NCBI GenBank assembly: GCA_025141835.1
Contig: CP081102.1
Coordinates: 186,001 to 250,000, forward strand
Direction: 5' to 3'
Length of the DNA stretch: 64,000 nt
Source: Rhodobacteraceae bacterium M385
Lineage (GTDB): Bacteria > Pseudomonadota > Alphaproteobacteria > Rhodobacterales > Rhodobacteraceae
Below the pieces are notes generated by a model. That model had not been told where the DNA came from. It was given only the letters and a program-made list of their open reading frames with translations, and did not search any database. Position numbers and translations under genes: made by a program. Positions 44,434 through 53,303 of the stretch are shown here, one piece after another; the stretch's first letter is position 1; the number at the start of each line of letters is the position of its first letter.

Positions 44434-47340
44434 CGCGGCGCGCGGGGCGGGGGCTGTCAGGAGCCGAGGGTCGATGCCGGGGCTCAGGCGGTCGCGGATC
44501 AGCGCTACGGGGTGTGTGCGCAGGGTAAGCCGCATGGAGACGTAGTCTTCCACCACGTTTTCCCCCTCGGTCATCTGCGGCAGGGCGACGGCGGGCTCGA
44601 AAATCCCCTCTCCGTCCAGATCGCCCTTGAACAGGGGCAGTTCCTGCTTCGGGGTCAGGGCACGGGCGGCCCAAAGGGCATCGCGGCGGCTGATCCCAAG
44701 GGCGGCGAAAGCATCGGCTTCGGCCAGGATCGTAAGCATCTTGGCCTCCACCCCGGCCAGACGCCAGACATCTTCCACCGACGTATAGCCATTGCCACGG
44801 GCGGCGATCAGCCATTCGGCCTCGTCTTCCTGCATGGATTTGATCTGTCGGAACCCAAGGCGCAGGACAAGATCGCCACGCTCGGTGCGTTCCATCACGT
44901 TATCCCAATGGGAGCGGTTCACGCAGATCGGCCGCACCTCTACCCCATGTTCACGGGCGTCGCGCACGATTTGGGCGGGGGCGTAGAACCCCATGGGCTG
45001 CGCGTTAAGCAGGGCGCAGGCGAAGATGCCGGGGTGGTGGCGTTTCAGCCAACTGGAGGCATAGACCAGCAAAGCAAAGCTGGCGGCGTGGGATTCCGGG
45101 AAACCGTAGGCGCCGAACCCCTCAATCTGGCTAAAGCACCGCTCGGCGAAGTCATCGTCATAGCCGTTGTCACGCATCCCGCGCAGAAAGCGCGTGCGCA
45201 TCTCGCTGACGTTGCCGTGCTTCTTGAACGTCGCAAGCGCGCGGCGCAGCTTATCGGCTTCTTCAGGTGAGAACCCCGCCCCGATAATGGCGATCTGCAT
45301 CGCCTGTTCCTGAAACAGCGGCACGCCAAGGGTTTTGCCCAAGACCTGACCCAAGGCGTCCGAGGGGAAGCTGACCTCTTCCTCGCCGTTCCGACGCCGG
45401 ATGAAAGGATGCACCATATCGCCCTGAATGGGACCGGGGCGGATGATGGCCACCTGAATCACCAGATCATAGAAGCACCGGGGCCGCATCCGGGGCAGAA
45501 AGTTCATCTGCGCGCGGCTTTCGACTTGGAACACCCCAAGGCTATCGGCCTTGCACAGCATATCGTACGTTTCGGGGTCTTCGGGCGGCAGGGTGGCCAG
45601 TGTGTAATCGGTCTGGTGGTGGGTTTGCAGAAGATCAAACGCCTTTCGGATGCAGGTCAACATGCCCAGTGCGAGGACATCGACCTTCAGGATGCCAAGG
45701 GCGTCGATGTCGTCTTTGTCCCAACAAATCACGGTACGCGCGTCCATGCTGGCGTTCTCAATCGGCACCAGTTCATCCAACCGCCCTTCGGTAATCACGA
45801 AGCCGCCCACGTGCTGGCTCAGGTGACGGGGGAAGCCGATGATGTCCTGGATCAGCTGAAGGGTCTGAACAAGGCGCGGGCTGGAGGGGTCGAGCCCGAT
45901 TTCCCGCAAGCGCGCAACCTCGGGGCCCGCGTTAGACCATGATCCCCAGATTTGGGATGACAGGGCTGAAAGGATATCCTCGGACAGGCCCATGGCGCGG
46001 CCCACTTCACGCACGGCACGTTTGCTGCGGTAGTGGATGACCGTGGCGCAAAGGCCCGCGCGGTGGCGGCCGTAGCGTTCATAGATGTGTTGGATAACCT
46101 CTTCGCGGCGCTCATGTTCGAAATCGACGTCGATGTCGGGGGGCTCATTACGGGCCTCACTCACGAAACGCTCGAACACCATGGTGCCGATCTCGGGCGA
46201 GACAGAGGTGACGCCAAGGGCGTAACAGGTGATGGAATTGGCCGCAGAGCCTCGTCCTTGGCACAGGATATTGCGCGACCGGGCGAAGGCGACGATGTCG
46301 TTGACGGTCAGGAAATAAGGCTCGTACCCCAGTTTGGCGATGAGAGAGAGTTCGTGACTGAGCTGTTTGGTGGCTTTCTCCGGCACGCCTTGGGGATAGC
46401 GCCAGTTCAAACCGTCCTGGGCAAGGCGCCGCAACCTGTCGGCGGCGGTTTCCCCATCGGCGATCTCCGAGGGGTATTCGTAACGCAGGCTGGCGATGTC
46501 GAACTGGCAGCGATCGGCCACGATAAGGGTATTTGCCAGCGCCGCCTCGTGGCCTTGGAAGATGCGCTGCATCTCAGCCAGACCGCGCAGGCGTTGTTCG
46601 GCATTGGCTTGGGCGGCGGTGCCAAGATCTTCGACCTTGATGCCTTGGCGAATGCAGGTGAGTACATCGGTCAACCTGCGCCGCGTGCCGTGGTGCATCA
46701 GGGGACGGGCCGAGGCGATGGTCTGCAAGCCAAGGGTTTCGGCCAGACGCGCATGGGCGGTGAAGCGGGTGCTGTCTTGCCCGTCGTATTGAGGCGAGAG
46801 GCACAGCCAGGGGGACAAGGGGGTGATGCGGTGGGCGGCATTGAGCCAGCCCTTGGTGGCACGGCGCGGGGCGTGGAGGAGAAGCTCCAACCCCTCATGT
46901 CGCGCCAGAAGGTCTTCGAGGTGGAGGATGCATTCCCCCTTCTCGGCCCGCAGACGCCCGGTGGAGAGAAGGCGACAAAGGCTGGCCCAACCGGCACGAT
47001 CCCGGGGCAGGACAGTGATCTGGAGGCCTTCGGAGAAGATCAGGCGGGACGCGGGCAGAAGGCGAGGGACGTGGTCAATATTGGCACGGGGCGCGGCCGG
47101 GATGTGGGCAGGTTTAGGTGGCCCGATAGGGTCGAGAGCCGCGATTTTGGCATCGTCGATCTCGGCCTGGATCTTTTGCAGCTCGGACCACGCCCGAACG
47201 ATGCCGGCAACGGAGTTCTCATCGGCGATGGCGATGGCGTCGATGCCAAGGATCGCGGCACGGCGGGCGTATTCCTCGGGGTGGGAGCCGCCGGTGAGGA
47301 AGGTGAAGTTGGAGGTAATGGTTAGTTCTGCGAATCCCAT
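44392..47340 (-). CDS. dnaE2: Error-prone DNA polymerase DnaE2, C-terminally truncated
   Basis: A 982-residue C-family polymerase used in SOS mutagenesis, normally with ImuA and ImuB. It has an intact N-terminal PHP domain (LTGGSHPEEYARRA), the catalytic palm with PPDIDVDFEHERREEV, thumb, fingers and helix-hairpin-helix. The frame ends soon after the EDYVSMRLTLRTHP-type segment, where family members continue for roughly 100 or more residues into an OB domain. The last residues (AAQKPCKAFDAPSGA) are encoded by the palindrome cluster. An SOS box lies just upstream. No imuA or imuB is adjacent. Whether it is active is uncertain. Confidence 0.9.
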   Translation of the reverse strand: MGFAELTITSNFTFLTGGSHPEEYARRAAILGIDAIAIADENSVAGIVRAWSELQKIQAEIDDAKIAALDPIGPPKPAHIPAAPRANIDHVPRLLPASRLIFSEGLQITVLPRDRAGWASLCRLLSTGRLRAEKGECILHLEDLLARHEGLELLLHAPRRATKGWLNAAHRITPLSPWLCLSPQYDGQDSTRFTAHARLAETLGLQTIASARPLMHHGTRRRLTDVLTCIRQGIKVEDLGTAAQANAEQRLRGLAEMQRIFQGHEAALANTLIVADRCQFDIASLRYEYPSEIADGETAADRLRRLAQDGLNWRYPQGVPEKATKQLSHELSLIAKLGYEPYFLTVNDIVAFARSRNILCQGRGSAANSITCYALGVTSVSPEIGTMVFERFVSEARNEPPDIDVDFEHERREEVIQHIYERYGRHRAGLCATVIHYRSKRAVREVGRAMGLSEDILSALSSQIWGSWSNAGPEVARLREIGLDPSSPRLVQTLQLIQDIIGFPRHLSQHVGGFVITEGRLDELVPIENASMDARTVICWDKDDIDALGILKVDVLALGMLTCIRKAFDLLQTHHQTDYTLATLPPEDPETYDMLCKADSLGVFQVESRAQMNFLPRMRPRCFYDLVIQVAIIRPGPIQGDMVHPFIRRRNGEEEVSFPSDALGQVLGKTLGVPLFQEQAMQIAIIGAGFSPEEADKLRRALATFKKHGNVSEMRTRFLRGMRDNGYDDDFAERCFSQIEGFGAYGFPESHAASFALLVYASSWLKRHHPGIFACALLNAQPMGFYAPAQIVRDAREHGVEVRPICVNRSHWDNVMERTERGDLVLRLGFRQIKSMQEDEAEWLIAARGNGYTSVEDVWRLAGVEAKMLTILAEADAFAALGISRRDALWAARALTPKQELPLFKGDLDGEGIFEPAVALPQMTEGENVVEDYVSMRLTLRTHPVALIRDRLSPGIDPRLLTAPAPRAAQKPCKAFDAPSGA

Positions 47341-47350
47341 GGGAGTATAT

Positions 47351-47365
47351 GTTCATATTTTGTTC
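47351..47365 (-). promoter_or_regulatory. LexA (SOS) box upstream of dnaE2
   Basis: GTTC-ATATTTT-GTTC, which reads GAAC-N7-GAAC towards dnaE2, matches the alphaproteobacterial LexA site GTTC-N7-GTTC exactly. It ends ten bases before the dnaE2 ATG, an ideal place for repression. The gene has no obvious ribosome binding site. Confidence 0.8.
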
Positions 47366-47396
47366 TTTTTGGGGAGTCTGGAAAGTTGAGGGATAT

Positions 47397-47487
47397 CGCC
47401 GCGCATTGCGCGGCGATTAAGTGGAGGGGCAAGCGGGGGGATTTCATCCCCCCGGACCCCCCTGACGATATTTTTGAAAAGATGAAG
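47397..47487. repeat. Hairpins and dispersed intergenic repeat, copy D (inverted)
   Basis: CGCCGCGC-ATT-GCGCGGCG (47397-47415) and GGGGGGAT-TTC-ATCCCCCC (47435-47453) are perfect eight-base stems, followed by the inverted repeat copy whose reverse reads CCTTCATCTTTTCAAAAATA (47466-47487). They lie downstream of the cytochrome b561 gene and probably end its transcript before the dnaE2 promoter. Nothing else is seen in 47488-47539. Confidence 0.65.
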
Positions 47488-47539
47488 GGGGTGGATTGAT
47501 ATACTATTGATATACCTTGAGAGGCGTCGGGGAGGCGCT

Positions 47540-48085
47540 TTAGCCGGATCGGGGCCACATGCGGGAGAAGACGCCATCACGTTTGATGAGGCCGTGTTGA
47601 AGCGCCGCGCCGATGTGCATCGCCAAGAGGATTGCGAGGGCCCAAGCGCCATAGAAGTGGATGGATTTTGCCACGGCGGCCAAGGCATCAGAGCGGGGGA
47701 CGAGGGAAGGGATGCCCATGGCGTCTAGGGCTTCGATTGGGAAACCACCGGCGCGCACACGGATGTAGCCCGCGAGCGGCATGATCAGAAGCAAAGCATA
47801 GAGGGCGAAGTGGGTGAGGCCCGCGATCTTGATTTGCCAAGCGGGCAAGTGGGCGGGTTCTGCCGGGGGGGTATTTCGCCAGCGGTAGATCAGGCGCACA
47901 ACGATGAGAAGCAGGAGGAGCGAGCCGACGTTTTTGTGGGAGATGAACAGCGTGTCCTGAAAGGAGCGGGGCAGGCCTTCTTGGATCATGGTGAAGCCGC
48001 AGATGATCATCGGGATGATCAAAAGCGCCATCAGCCAGTGGAGCCACCGCGCGGGCGCACGGTATGTATCTGTCGGAGTTGTCAT
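47540..48085 (-). CDS. Cytochrome b561 family protein
   Basis: A 181-residue inner membrane di-heme cytochrome with four predicted membrane helices. Heme-ligand histidines are seen in ARWLHWLMAL, FISHKNVGSLL, THFALYALL and AMHIGAALQHGL. Related proteins accept electrons from quinol or superoxide; the partner is unknown here. The start at 48085 follows AAGGCG; an 18-codon extension is not supported. Divergent from the CDP-alcohol phosphatidyltransferase gene. Confidence 0.9.
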   Translation of the reverse strand: MTTPTDTYRAPARWLHWLMALLIIPMIICGFTMIQEGLPRSFQDTLFISHKNVGSLLLLLIVVRLIYRWRNTPPAEPAHLPAWQIKIAGLTHFALYALLLIMPLAGYIRVRAGGFPIEALDAMGIPSLVPRSDALAAVAKSIHFYGAWALAILLAMHIGAALQHGLIKRDGVFSRMWPRSG

Positions 48086-48190
48086 TTTCGCCTTACCCTG
48101 TTTTGCATTATCAATTGTGGTTCGCGGAAATCGGACCAAATTACCTTTAATGCCTTAAAGCGAAGCAGATCGGTGTCGACAAAGCAACTC

Positions 48191-48919
48191 ATGGCTAACT
48201 TGGACAAATCCTCTGACATGGGGCCGGCGCGGTTTTCTGTGGTGGCGCAATTTACTGTGATGGGCCTGATCGGGGCCTGCTTCGCCGCTGGTACCGCGTG
48301 GATTCTGCTTGGCAATTCCCCAAGCATTCTGGGGGGCATGTGCCTTTATGGGGTCGTGATAGCGCTGGCCCTTAACGGGGTGCGAGAGGGGTTTGCGCAC
48401 CGAACCATTGGCCTGTGCAACGGGGCCACGATTGCACGGCTTGCGTTGGTTTCCGTATTGGTTGCTGTCCTTTTGTCGGGATACGCGCTTTCGTGGGCAG
48501 TGTTTGGCTTGGCCGTGGTTGCCTTCGCACTCGATGGTGTGGACGGGTGGCTGGCAAGGCGAGAGGGTCGCGCCTCGGCCTTCGGAGCGCGGTTCGATAT
48601 GGAGGTCGACTCTCTCCTTGCGCTGGTTCTGGCATTGTTGGCATGGCAGAGCGGCACAGTTGGCGCTTACGTGGTGATCCTCGGTTTGCCTCGCTACGCC
48701 TTTTGGGCCGCGCAATTTCCCTTCCCATGGTTGAACGGCACCTTGCCGGAGCGCTTTAGCCGCAAGGTCGTATGTGTGGTGCAAATCACGGCCCTGATCG
48801 CGGCGCTATGCCCCTTGGTGCCGGCGCAGGTTGCGAGCGTTTTCGTGGGCGTGGCTGCTGCTGCTTTGATCTGGTCGTTCTGGGTGGATGTCCGGAACCT
48901 ATCCGGCGCAAGGGGATGA
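48191..48919 (+). CDS. CDP-alcohol phosphatidyltransferase family protein
   Basis: A 242-residue membrane enzyme of the family that joins a CDP-activated lipid and an alcohol. The complete motif D-x2-D-G-x2-A-R-x8-G-x3-D-x3-D is present as DGVDGWLARREGRASAFG followed by ARFDMEVD. About six membrane segments. The acceptor alcohol cannot be read, and no phosphatidylglycerol- or phosphatidylcholine-specific mark is visible to me. Start chosen as ATG 48191; GTG 48173 is possible. It opens a chain of genes that overlap by four bases each, reading into a sulfatase-type gene. Confidence 0.87.
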   Translation: MANLDKSSDMGPARFSVVAQFTVMGLIGACFAAGTAWILLGNSPSILGGMCLYGVVIALALNGVREGFAHRTIGLCNGATIARLALVSVLVAVLLSGYALSWAVFGLAVVAFALDGVDGWLARREGRASAFGARFDMEVDSLLALVLALLAWQSGTVGAYVVILGLPRYAFWAAQFPFPWLNGTLPERFSRKVVCVVQITALIAALCPLVPAQVASVFVGVAAAALIWSFWVDVRNLSGARG

Positions 48920-50535
48920 GCGCCCTGCGGCTGATCCTTGCGACGGCAATCCTGCATCTGGTGTTGGTGCAGCCCAACCACCCCGAAGCGATGACATGGG
49001 GCGCATTGCGGGTTTTTCCGCTGGAGCTGCCTGCAATCGTTTTGGCGATGGTAGCCCTAGGGAGGGGCCGGGTAGGGCTGGTTGTCAGGGCGGTTTTGAC
49101 GGCTTTGCTGACTGTGATTGTGGTGCTTAAAGGCGCCGATTTCGTCAGCTTCAACACGCTGTCACGGGGGTTTAACCCGGTGGCGGATTTCCCTTTGGTG
49201 GCGGCTTTGTTCCGGTTTGTGTCGGGCACGCTTGGGGGGCTGCTGGCGGCGGGAGCCTTCGTGGTTGTGGTGCTTTGCGTGGCGATGCTGGCGTGGGCGC
49301 TTTGGTGGGCGATGGGCGTATGGGCCGGGATCGCGGTGCGGCCCCTCTGGGCGCGTGGGGCCGGGGTCGCTGCGCTGGTGGCGACGGCGGTTGTCGTGGC
49401 TGAAGTCGGCGATACCATGGCCGTTTGGAACGCCCCCGTCCGCATGCCGGGAACGGCCTTTACGGCTCGCGTCGGGGTCGAGCGTGTGGTCACCGTGCGC
49501 CAGACCTTGGCCGAGTTGCGCGAGTTCCGAGAGGAGGTCGCCAGCGATCCCTATGCGGGCGCGTCGGGTCTGTTTGAGCTCATCGATCGGGATGTGTTGA
49601 TCCTGTTCGTGGAAAGCTATGGGCGAACCAGTTTCGACACGCCCTATTACGCGGAGGTTCATGGCGAAACCCTTGCGGCCTATGAAGCGATCCTGCGTGA
49701 ACGGGGCCTTTCCATGCGGTCGGGGTTTCTGACCTCTCCCACCCATGGGGGACAAAGTTGGCTGGCGCATTCGACAGTTTCCAACGGCATGTGGATCGAC
49801 AACCAGGTGCGCTACGGCGCGGCTCTAACCAGCGGAAGAGAGACGTTATTTCACTATGCGGGCAATGCCGGGCTGCGTACTGCTGCGGTGATGCCTGCGA
49901 TCACCCTTGATTGGCCAGAGGCCGCCGCGATGGGGTTCGAAACGATCCTGAGCGCCGATGATCTGGGCTACGCCGGGTTGCCGTTCAACTGGGTCACCAT
50001 GCCCGATCAGTACACGCTTTCCATGATGGACCGTCGGTTGCGACAGAGGGGGGACACGCGGCACCTGTTCGCGCAAATAGCGCTGATTTCGTCCCACGCG
50101 CCCTGGGTGCCTGTGCCCGAGCTGATTGCATGGGACGACATCGGCGACGGTACGGTTTTCAACGAGGTGGCCAGTTCTGGCGATACGCCCGAGGTCGTTT
50201 GGAGAGACCGGGAAAGGGTGCGGTTCCAATACCGGTTGGCCGTGGATTACGCCCTGCAAGTGGTGTTCGACTACGCCCGAATACATGCGGAAGACCCGCC
50301 GTTGATGATCGTGATCGGGGATCACCAAGCGGCGAGCTTCATTGGTCTGGATGACAGACGCGAGGTGCCGGTCCATGTGATCGGACCCGGGCATTTAGTC
50401 TCGGCACTTGAACAAATCGCCCCGTTTGAAGGCTTGGTGCCAGACGTCGGATCGCCGGCTTTGGCAATGGATGAGCTGCGCGATATTGTGCTGAGCGCCT
50501 TTCAGGCCGCCGCGCAGGCTGGGCCTTCGGAATGA
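48916..50535 (+). CDS. Membrane-bound sulfatase/phosphoethanolamine-transferase-like protein
   Basis: A 539-residue protein: four to five N-terminal membrane helices (to about 230) and a C-terminal alkaline phosphatase-superfamily domain facing the periplasm. Metal- and nucleophile-site candidates are LFVESYGR, the THGGQSWLAHST segment, and IVIGDHQ. The layout is that of lipoteichoic-acid synthase or phosphoethanolamine transferases, which move phospho-headgroups from lipids. The ATG overlaps the preceding stop and has AAGGGG in front. Function inferred from fold only. Confidence 0.83.
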   Translation: MSALRLILATAILHLVLVQPNHPEAMTWGALRVFPLELPAIVLAMVALGRGRVGLVVRAVLTALLTVIVVLKGADFVSFNTLSRGFNPVADFPLVAALFRFVSGTLGGLLAAGAFVVVVLCVAMLAWALWWAMGVWAGIAVRPLWARGAGVAALVATAVVVAEVGDTMAVWNAPVRMPGTAFTARVGVERVVTVRQTLAELREFREEVASDPYAGASGLFELIDRDVLILFVESYGRTSFDTPYYAEVHGETLAAYEAILRERGLSMRSGFLTSPTHGGQSWLAHSTVSNGMWIDNQVRYGAALTSGRETLFHYAGNAGLRTAAVMPAITLDWPEAAAMGFETILSADDLGYAGLPFNWVTMPDQYTLSMMDRRLRQRGDTRHLFAQIALISSHAPWVPVPELIAWDDIGDGTVFNEVASSGDTPEVVWRDRERVRFQYRLAVDYALQVVFDYARIHAEDPPLMIVIGDHQAASFIGLDDRREVPVHVIGPGHLVSALEQIAPFEGLVPDVGSPALAMDELRDIVLSAFQAAAQAGPSE

Positions 50536-51467
50536 TGACAAAAACAGGCTCTAAATGGCTGATTAGAGCCTTGAAAATGACCATCTTGGCAGCGATCCTA
50601 TGGCTCTTGTGGCGCGCTGTGGATTGGGCAGAGGCGCTTGTCTTAATGCGAAGTGCGCAGCCGGGATGGCTGGCGGTGGCGGCGTTGGCGCTTACGCTGC
50701 AAACGATATTGTCGGCCTTGCGGTGGCGGATCACTGCGGCTCGGTTGGGGATAGAAATCTCGGTGACCGAGGCTCTGGGCGAATATTACCTATCGCAGGT
50801 CGTGAACCAATCGCTGCCGGGCGGCGTCGTGGGTGACGCCAGCCGCGCAATGCGGGCAAGGGGGCAGGCGGGTATCGTTGCCTCGGGCCAAGCGGTAGTG
50901 TTCGAGCGGTTATCGGGACAGCTGGGATTGCTGGCGGTTTTAGGCGTCGGGCTGTTGGTGGCCTTGATCGTGCCGACAGGCATGGCGTGGCCCATGTGGC
51001 TAATCGTGCCCGTTGTAATAGGCGCGACGGCGCTTTGCATCACGGCGCTTGGGCTGTTGTGGCAGGCGCGGGCGGATACGGCGTTGGGGCGCGGTCTGCG
51101 CAGTTTCCGCTACGCCGTTACCGCGCCGCCTGTCTGGCGCCAGCAAGCGGCGCTTAGTCTTGGCACTGCATTGTGCAACATTGCCGCCTTCGGCTTTTGT
51201 GCCGTTGCCCTCGGCGTGGCTTTGCCACTTCTCGCAGCTATCTCTTTGGTGCCGTTGATTTTGTTCGCGATGGTCCTACCCTTGTCGATCAGTGGTTGGG
51301 GGTTGCGGGAAGGGGCGGCGGCGGTGCTGTTCCCCCTGATCGGTGCATCGATGAGCGCGGGGCTGGCGACGAGTGTTGCCTTTGGCCTCGTGTTCCTGTG
51401 CACCGTCATTCCCGGACTCTTACTGACGTGGTTGCGACCAATCGCGCCTGTGCTTGGTCGGCGATGA
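50532..51467 (+). CDS. Flippase-like domain membrane protein (LPG synthase TM family)
   Basis: A 311-residue protein with about eight membrane helices and the family marks SALRWRITAARLG, YYLSQVVNQSLPGGVVGDASRA and SISGWGLREGAA. Related proteins are the membrane half of lysyl-phosphatidylglycerol synthases and AglD-like lipid-linked sugar flippases. The start overlaps the sulfatase-type stop by four bases. The first 13 codons contain an inverted repeat (50547-50570). With its two upstream partners it suggests lipid headgroup transfer or flipping. Confidence 0.85.
   Translation: MMTKTGSKWLIRALKMTILAAILWLLWRAVDWAEALVLMRSAQPGWLAVAALALTLQTILSALRWRITAARLGIEISVTEALGEYYLSQVVNQSLPGGVVGDASRAMRARGQAGIVASGQAVVFERLSGQLGLLAVLGVGLLVALIVPTGMAWPMWLIVPVVIGATALCITALGLLWQARADTALGRGLRSFRYAVTAPPVWRQQAALSLGTALCNIAAFGFCAVALGVALPLLAAISLVPLILFAMVLPLSISGWGLREGAAAVLFPLIGASMSAGLATSVAFGLVFLCTVIPGLLLTWLRPIAPVLGRR
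50547..50570. repeat. Inverted repeat GGCTCTAA-N8-TTAGAGCC
   Basis: GGCTCTAA at 50547-50554 and TTAGAGCC at 50563-50570 lie inside the start of the flippase-like gene. The same half-sites, spacing and upstream AAAACA are in the stem at 24681-24704. Confidence 0.6.
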
Positions 51468-51530
51468 GCTAAATGGTTAACAATGCGGTGTGGCAAGCGC
51501 CCCGCCCGAATTTGGAAAAGTGAGATTGTG

Positions 51531-52520
51531 ATGCCCCCTTTCAACGGCCTGACCCGCCGCCATATCCTTGCCTCTGGTGCCGCGGCTGGCGCGATGGGTT
51601 TTCTGCCTCGCGCGGCCATGGCGCAGTCACAGGTGAGCTTGCAATTGTCGTGGCTGCATTCGACGCAATTCGCAGGCAGCTATATCGCGCTTGACCGTGG
51701 CCTATGGCGCGATGCGGGGCTTGAGGTTTCGCTGCTACCCGGCGGACCTAACGCCCCGGTAGAGCCGCCCGTTGTGGCCGGCACCGCATTGGTGGGGATT
51801 TCTGCCGCCGATTACACGGCTGCCGCCGTGGCCGAGGGCGCGCCGTTCAAGATCATCGGCGTGGCGATGCAGAATAACCCCTTCGCGATCACCTCGCTGA
51901 CGTCCAACCCGGTGAATGTGCCCGCCGATCTGGAGGGCAAGCGCATTGGCATGGCCTTGGCGAACACGCCTGTTCTGCGAGCTTTGTGCACCCTGAACGA
52001 TGTGGATTTCGATGCGATTGAGGTGATCCCTACCCAGTATTCGCCGCAACCCCTTGTGGCAGGAGAGGTTGATTGTCTTTTGTCTTGGGAAACCGATCTT
52101 CCCGTCGCCCTGACGGTTCAGGGCATCGACAATACCACGATGTTGCTGGCCGACCACGGCTATGCGGTGCATTCGCAAACCTACATCGCGACCGAGGACA
52201 GCATTGCCAACCGCCGGGCTGATATCGTGGCCTTGATGGCTGGCGAAGTCGCCGGTTGGGACGCGTACCGTGCCGACACCGAGGCGGCCACTGACCTGAC
52301 CTTGCGGATGTTCCCCGATGCGGGGCTGGACCGGGAAACTCAGCTATTGCAGGCCGCGCGGCAGGTGCCGTTGATGTTCTCGGACCTGACCGACGCGAAT
52401 GGTTTTGGCTGGTGGACGGAGGAAACCGTCGCCGCGAACATCGAGACATTGGCGTTGTTGGACCGAGAGGTTACAGCCGACCTATGGGATCGATCGATCT
52501 TGGAAGAGGTGCACGGCTAA
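51531..52520 (+). CDS. ABC transporter substrate-binding protein (NMT1/THI5-like)
   Basis: A 329-residue periplasmic binding protein of the NMT1/THI5-like family. The N-terminus has a twin-arginine-like signal, LTRRHILASGAAAG, cleaved near AMAQS. The mature part has LSWLHSTQFAGSYIALDRGLW, DLEGKRIGMA and VAGEVDCLLSWE. Family members bind thiamine precursors, sulfonates, nitrate or riboflavin; no TPP riboswitch is seen upstream, so the ligand is open. Start at 51531 with GTGAG in front. It leads the ATPase and permease genes. Confidence 0.88.
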   Translation: MPPFNGLTRRHILASGAAAGAMGFLPRAAMAQSQVSLQLSWLHSTQFAGSYIALDRGLWRDAGLEVSLLPGGPNAPVEPPVVAGTALVGISAADYTAAAVAEGAPFKIIGVAMQNNPFAITSLTSNPVNVPADLEGKRIGMALANTPVLRALCTLNDVDFDAIEVIPTQYSPQPLVAGEVDCLLSWETDLPVALTVQGIDNTTMLLADHGYAVHSQTYIATEDSIANRRADIVALMAGEVAGWDAYRADTEAATDLTLRMFPDAGLDRETQLLQAARQVPLMFSDLTDANGFGWWTEETVAANIETLALLDREVTADLWDRSILEEVHG

Positions 52521-52523
52521 CCC

Positions 52524-53303
52524 ATGTCGACCGAGGTTATCTGCACCGATCTGGCAAAGACCTACTCCGGCGGGGTAGAGGCTCTGCGCCCGTTAGACCT
52601 GTCCTTCAAGGCAGGCCAAACCACGGCCCTTGTCGGCCCGTCGGGGTGCGGCAAGTCCACGGTGTTGCGGATCATTGCGGGGTTAGAGCCGCCCTCTGCC
52701 GGAACGGTAACCATCGGCGGCGCGCCGCCCGCTGAAACGCTGCAAAAAGCGGGGCTGTCGGTGGCGTTCCAAGATCCATCCCTGCTGCCTTGGCGGTCGG
52801 TGCGGGGGAACATCGAGCTAGCCCTGACGTTGGCCCGCAAGCCCGTGGACCGGGGAGAGGTGGACCAACTTATCAATCTTGTGGGTCTAAACGGCTTTGC
52901 CGACACGCGCCCGGCAGAGCTTTCGGGTGGTATGCGCCAGAGAGCCGCGATGGCGAGGGCGCTGGCGACGCGGCCAGACTTGTTGCTGCTGGACGAGCCC
53001 TTTGGGGCAGTAGATGAGCTGACGAGGCAACAACTCGCCAACGACCTTCCCGGCATTTGGGAGGCGCGGGGGACGACCACGGTGCTGGTCACCCATTCCG
53101 TGCGCGAGGCGGTAACCCTGTGCGACCGCGTCATCGTTCTGTCGCCGCGCCCGGCCCGTGTGGTGGCTGACATTTCCGTCGATCTGCCTCGCCCGCGCCC
53201 GTTGGACGTGGGGCACACGCCGGCCTTTGCGAGGATCGTCGAAAGAATCTATGACGCCTTGTCGGGTGGCATGGCGGAAACGATGCCCAAGGCCGCCCAA
53301 TGA
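52524..53303 (+). CDS. ABC transporter ATP-binding protein
   Basis: A 259-residue ATPase of the nitrate/sulfonate/taurine type: Walker A GPSGCGKST at 38-46, Q-loop in FQDPSLLPW, signature LSGGMRQR at 133-140, Walker B LLLLDEPFGAVD with Asp157 and Glu158, and H-loop VTHSVREA. It energises the permease that overlaps its end by four bases. It begins three bases after the binding protein stop. Confidence 0.95.
   Translation: MSTEVICTDLAKTYSGGVEALRPLDLSFKAGQTTALVGPSGCGKSTVLRIIAGLEPPSAGTVTIGGAPPAETLQKAGLSVAFQDPSLLPWRSVRGNIELALTLARKPVDRGEVDQLINLVGLNGFADTRPAELSGGMRQRAAMARALATRPDLLLLDEPFGAVDELTRQQLANDLPGIWEARGTTTVLVTHSVREAVTLCDRVIVLSPRPARVVADISVDLPRPRPLDVGHTPAFARIVERIYDALSGGMAETMPKAAQ

Noticed and set aside
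46033..47325. Plus-strand frame opposite dnaE2
   Set aside because: Antisense shadow; the sense frame has all DnaE2 motifs and an SOS box.
51468..51530. TPP riboswitch before the THI5-like transporter
   Set aside because: The 63-base gap is too short and lacks the conserved CUGAGA-type thi-box segments.
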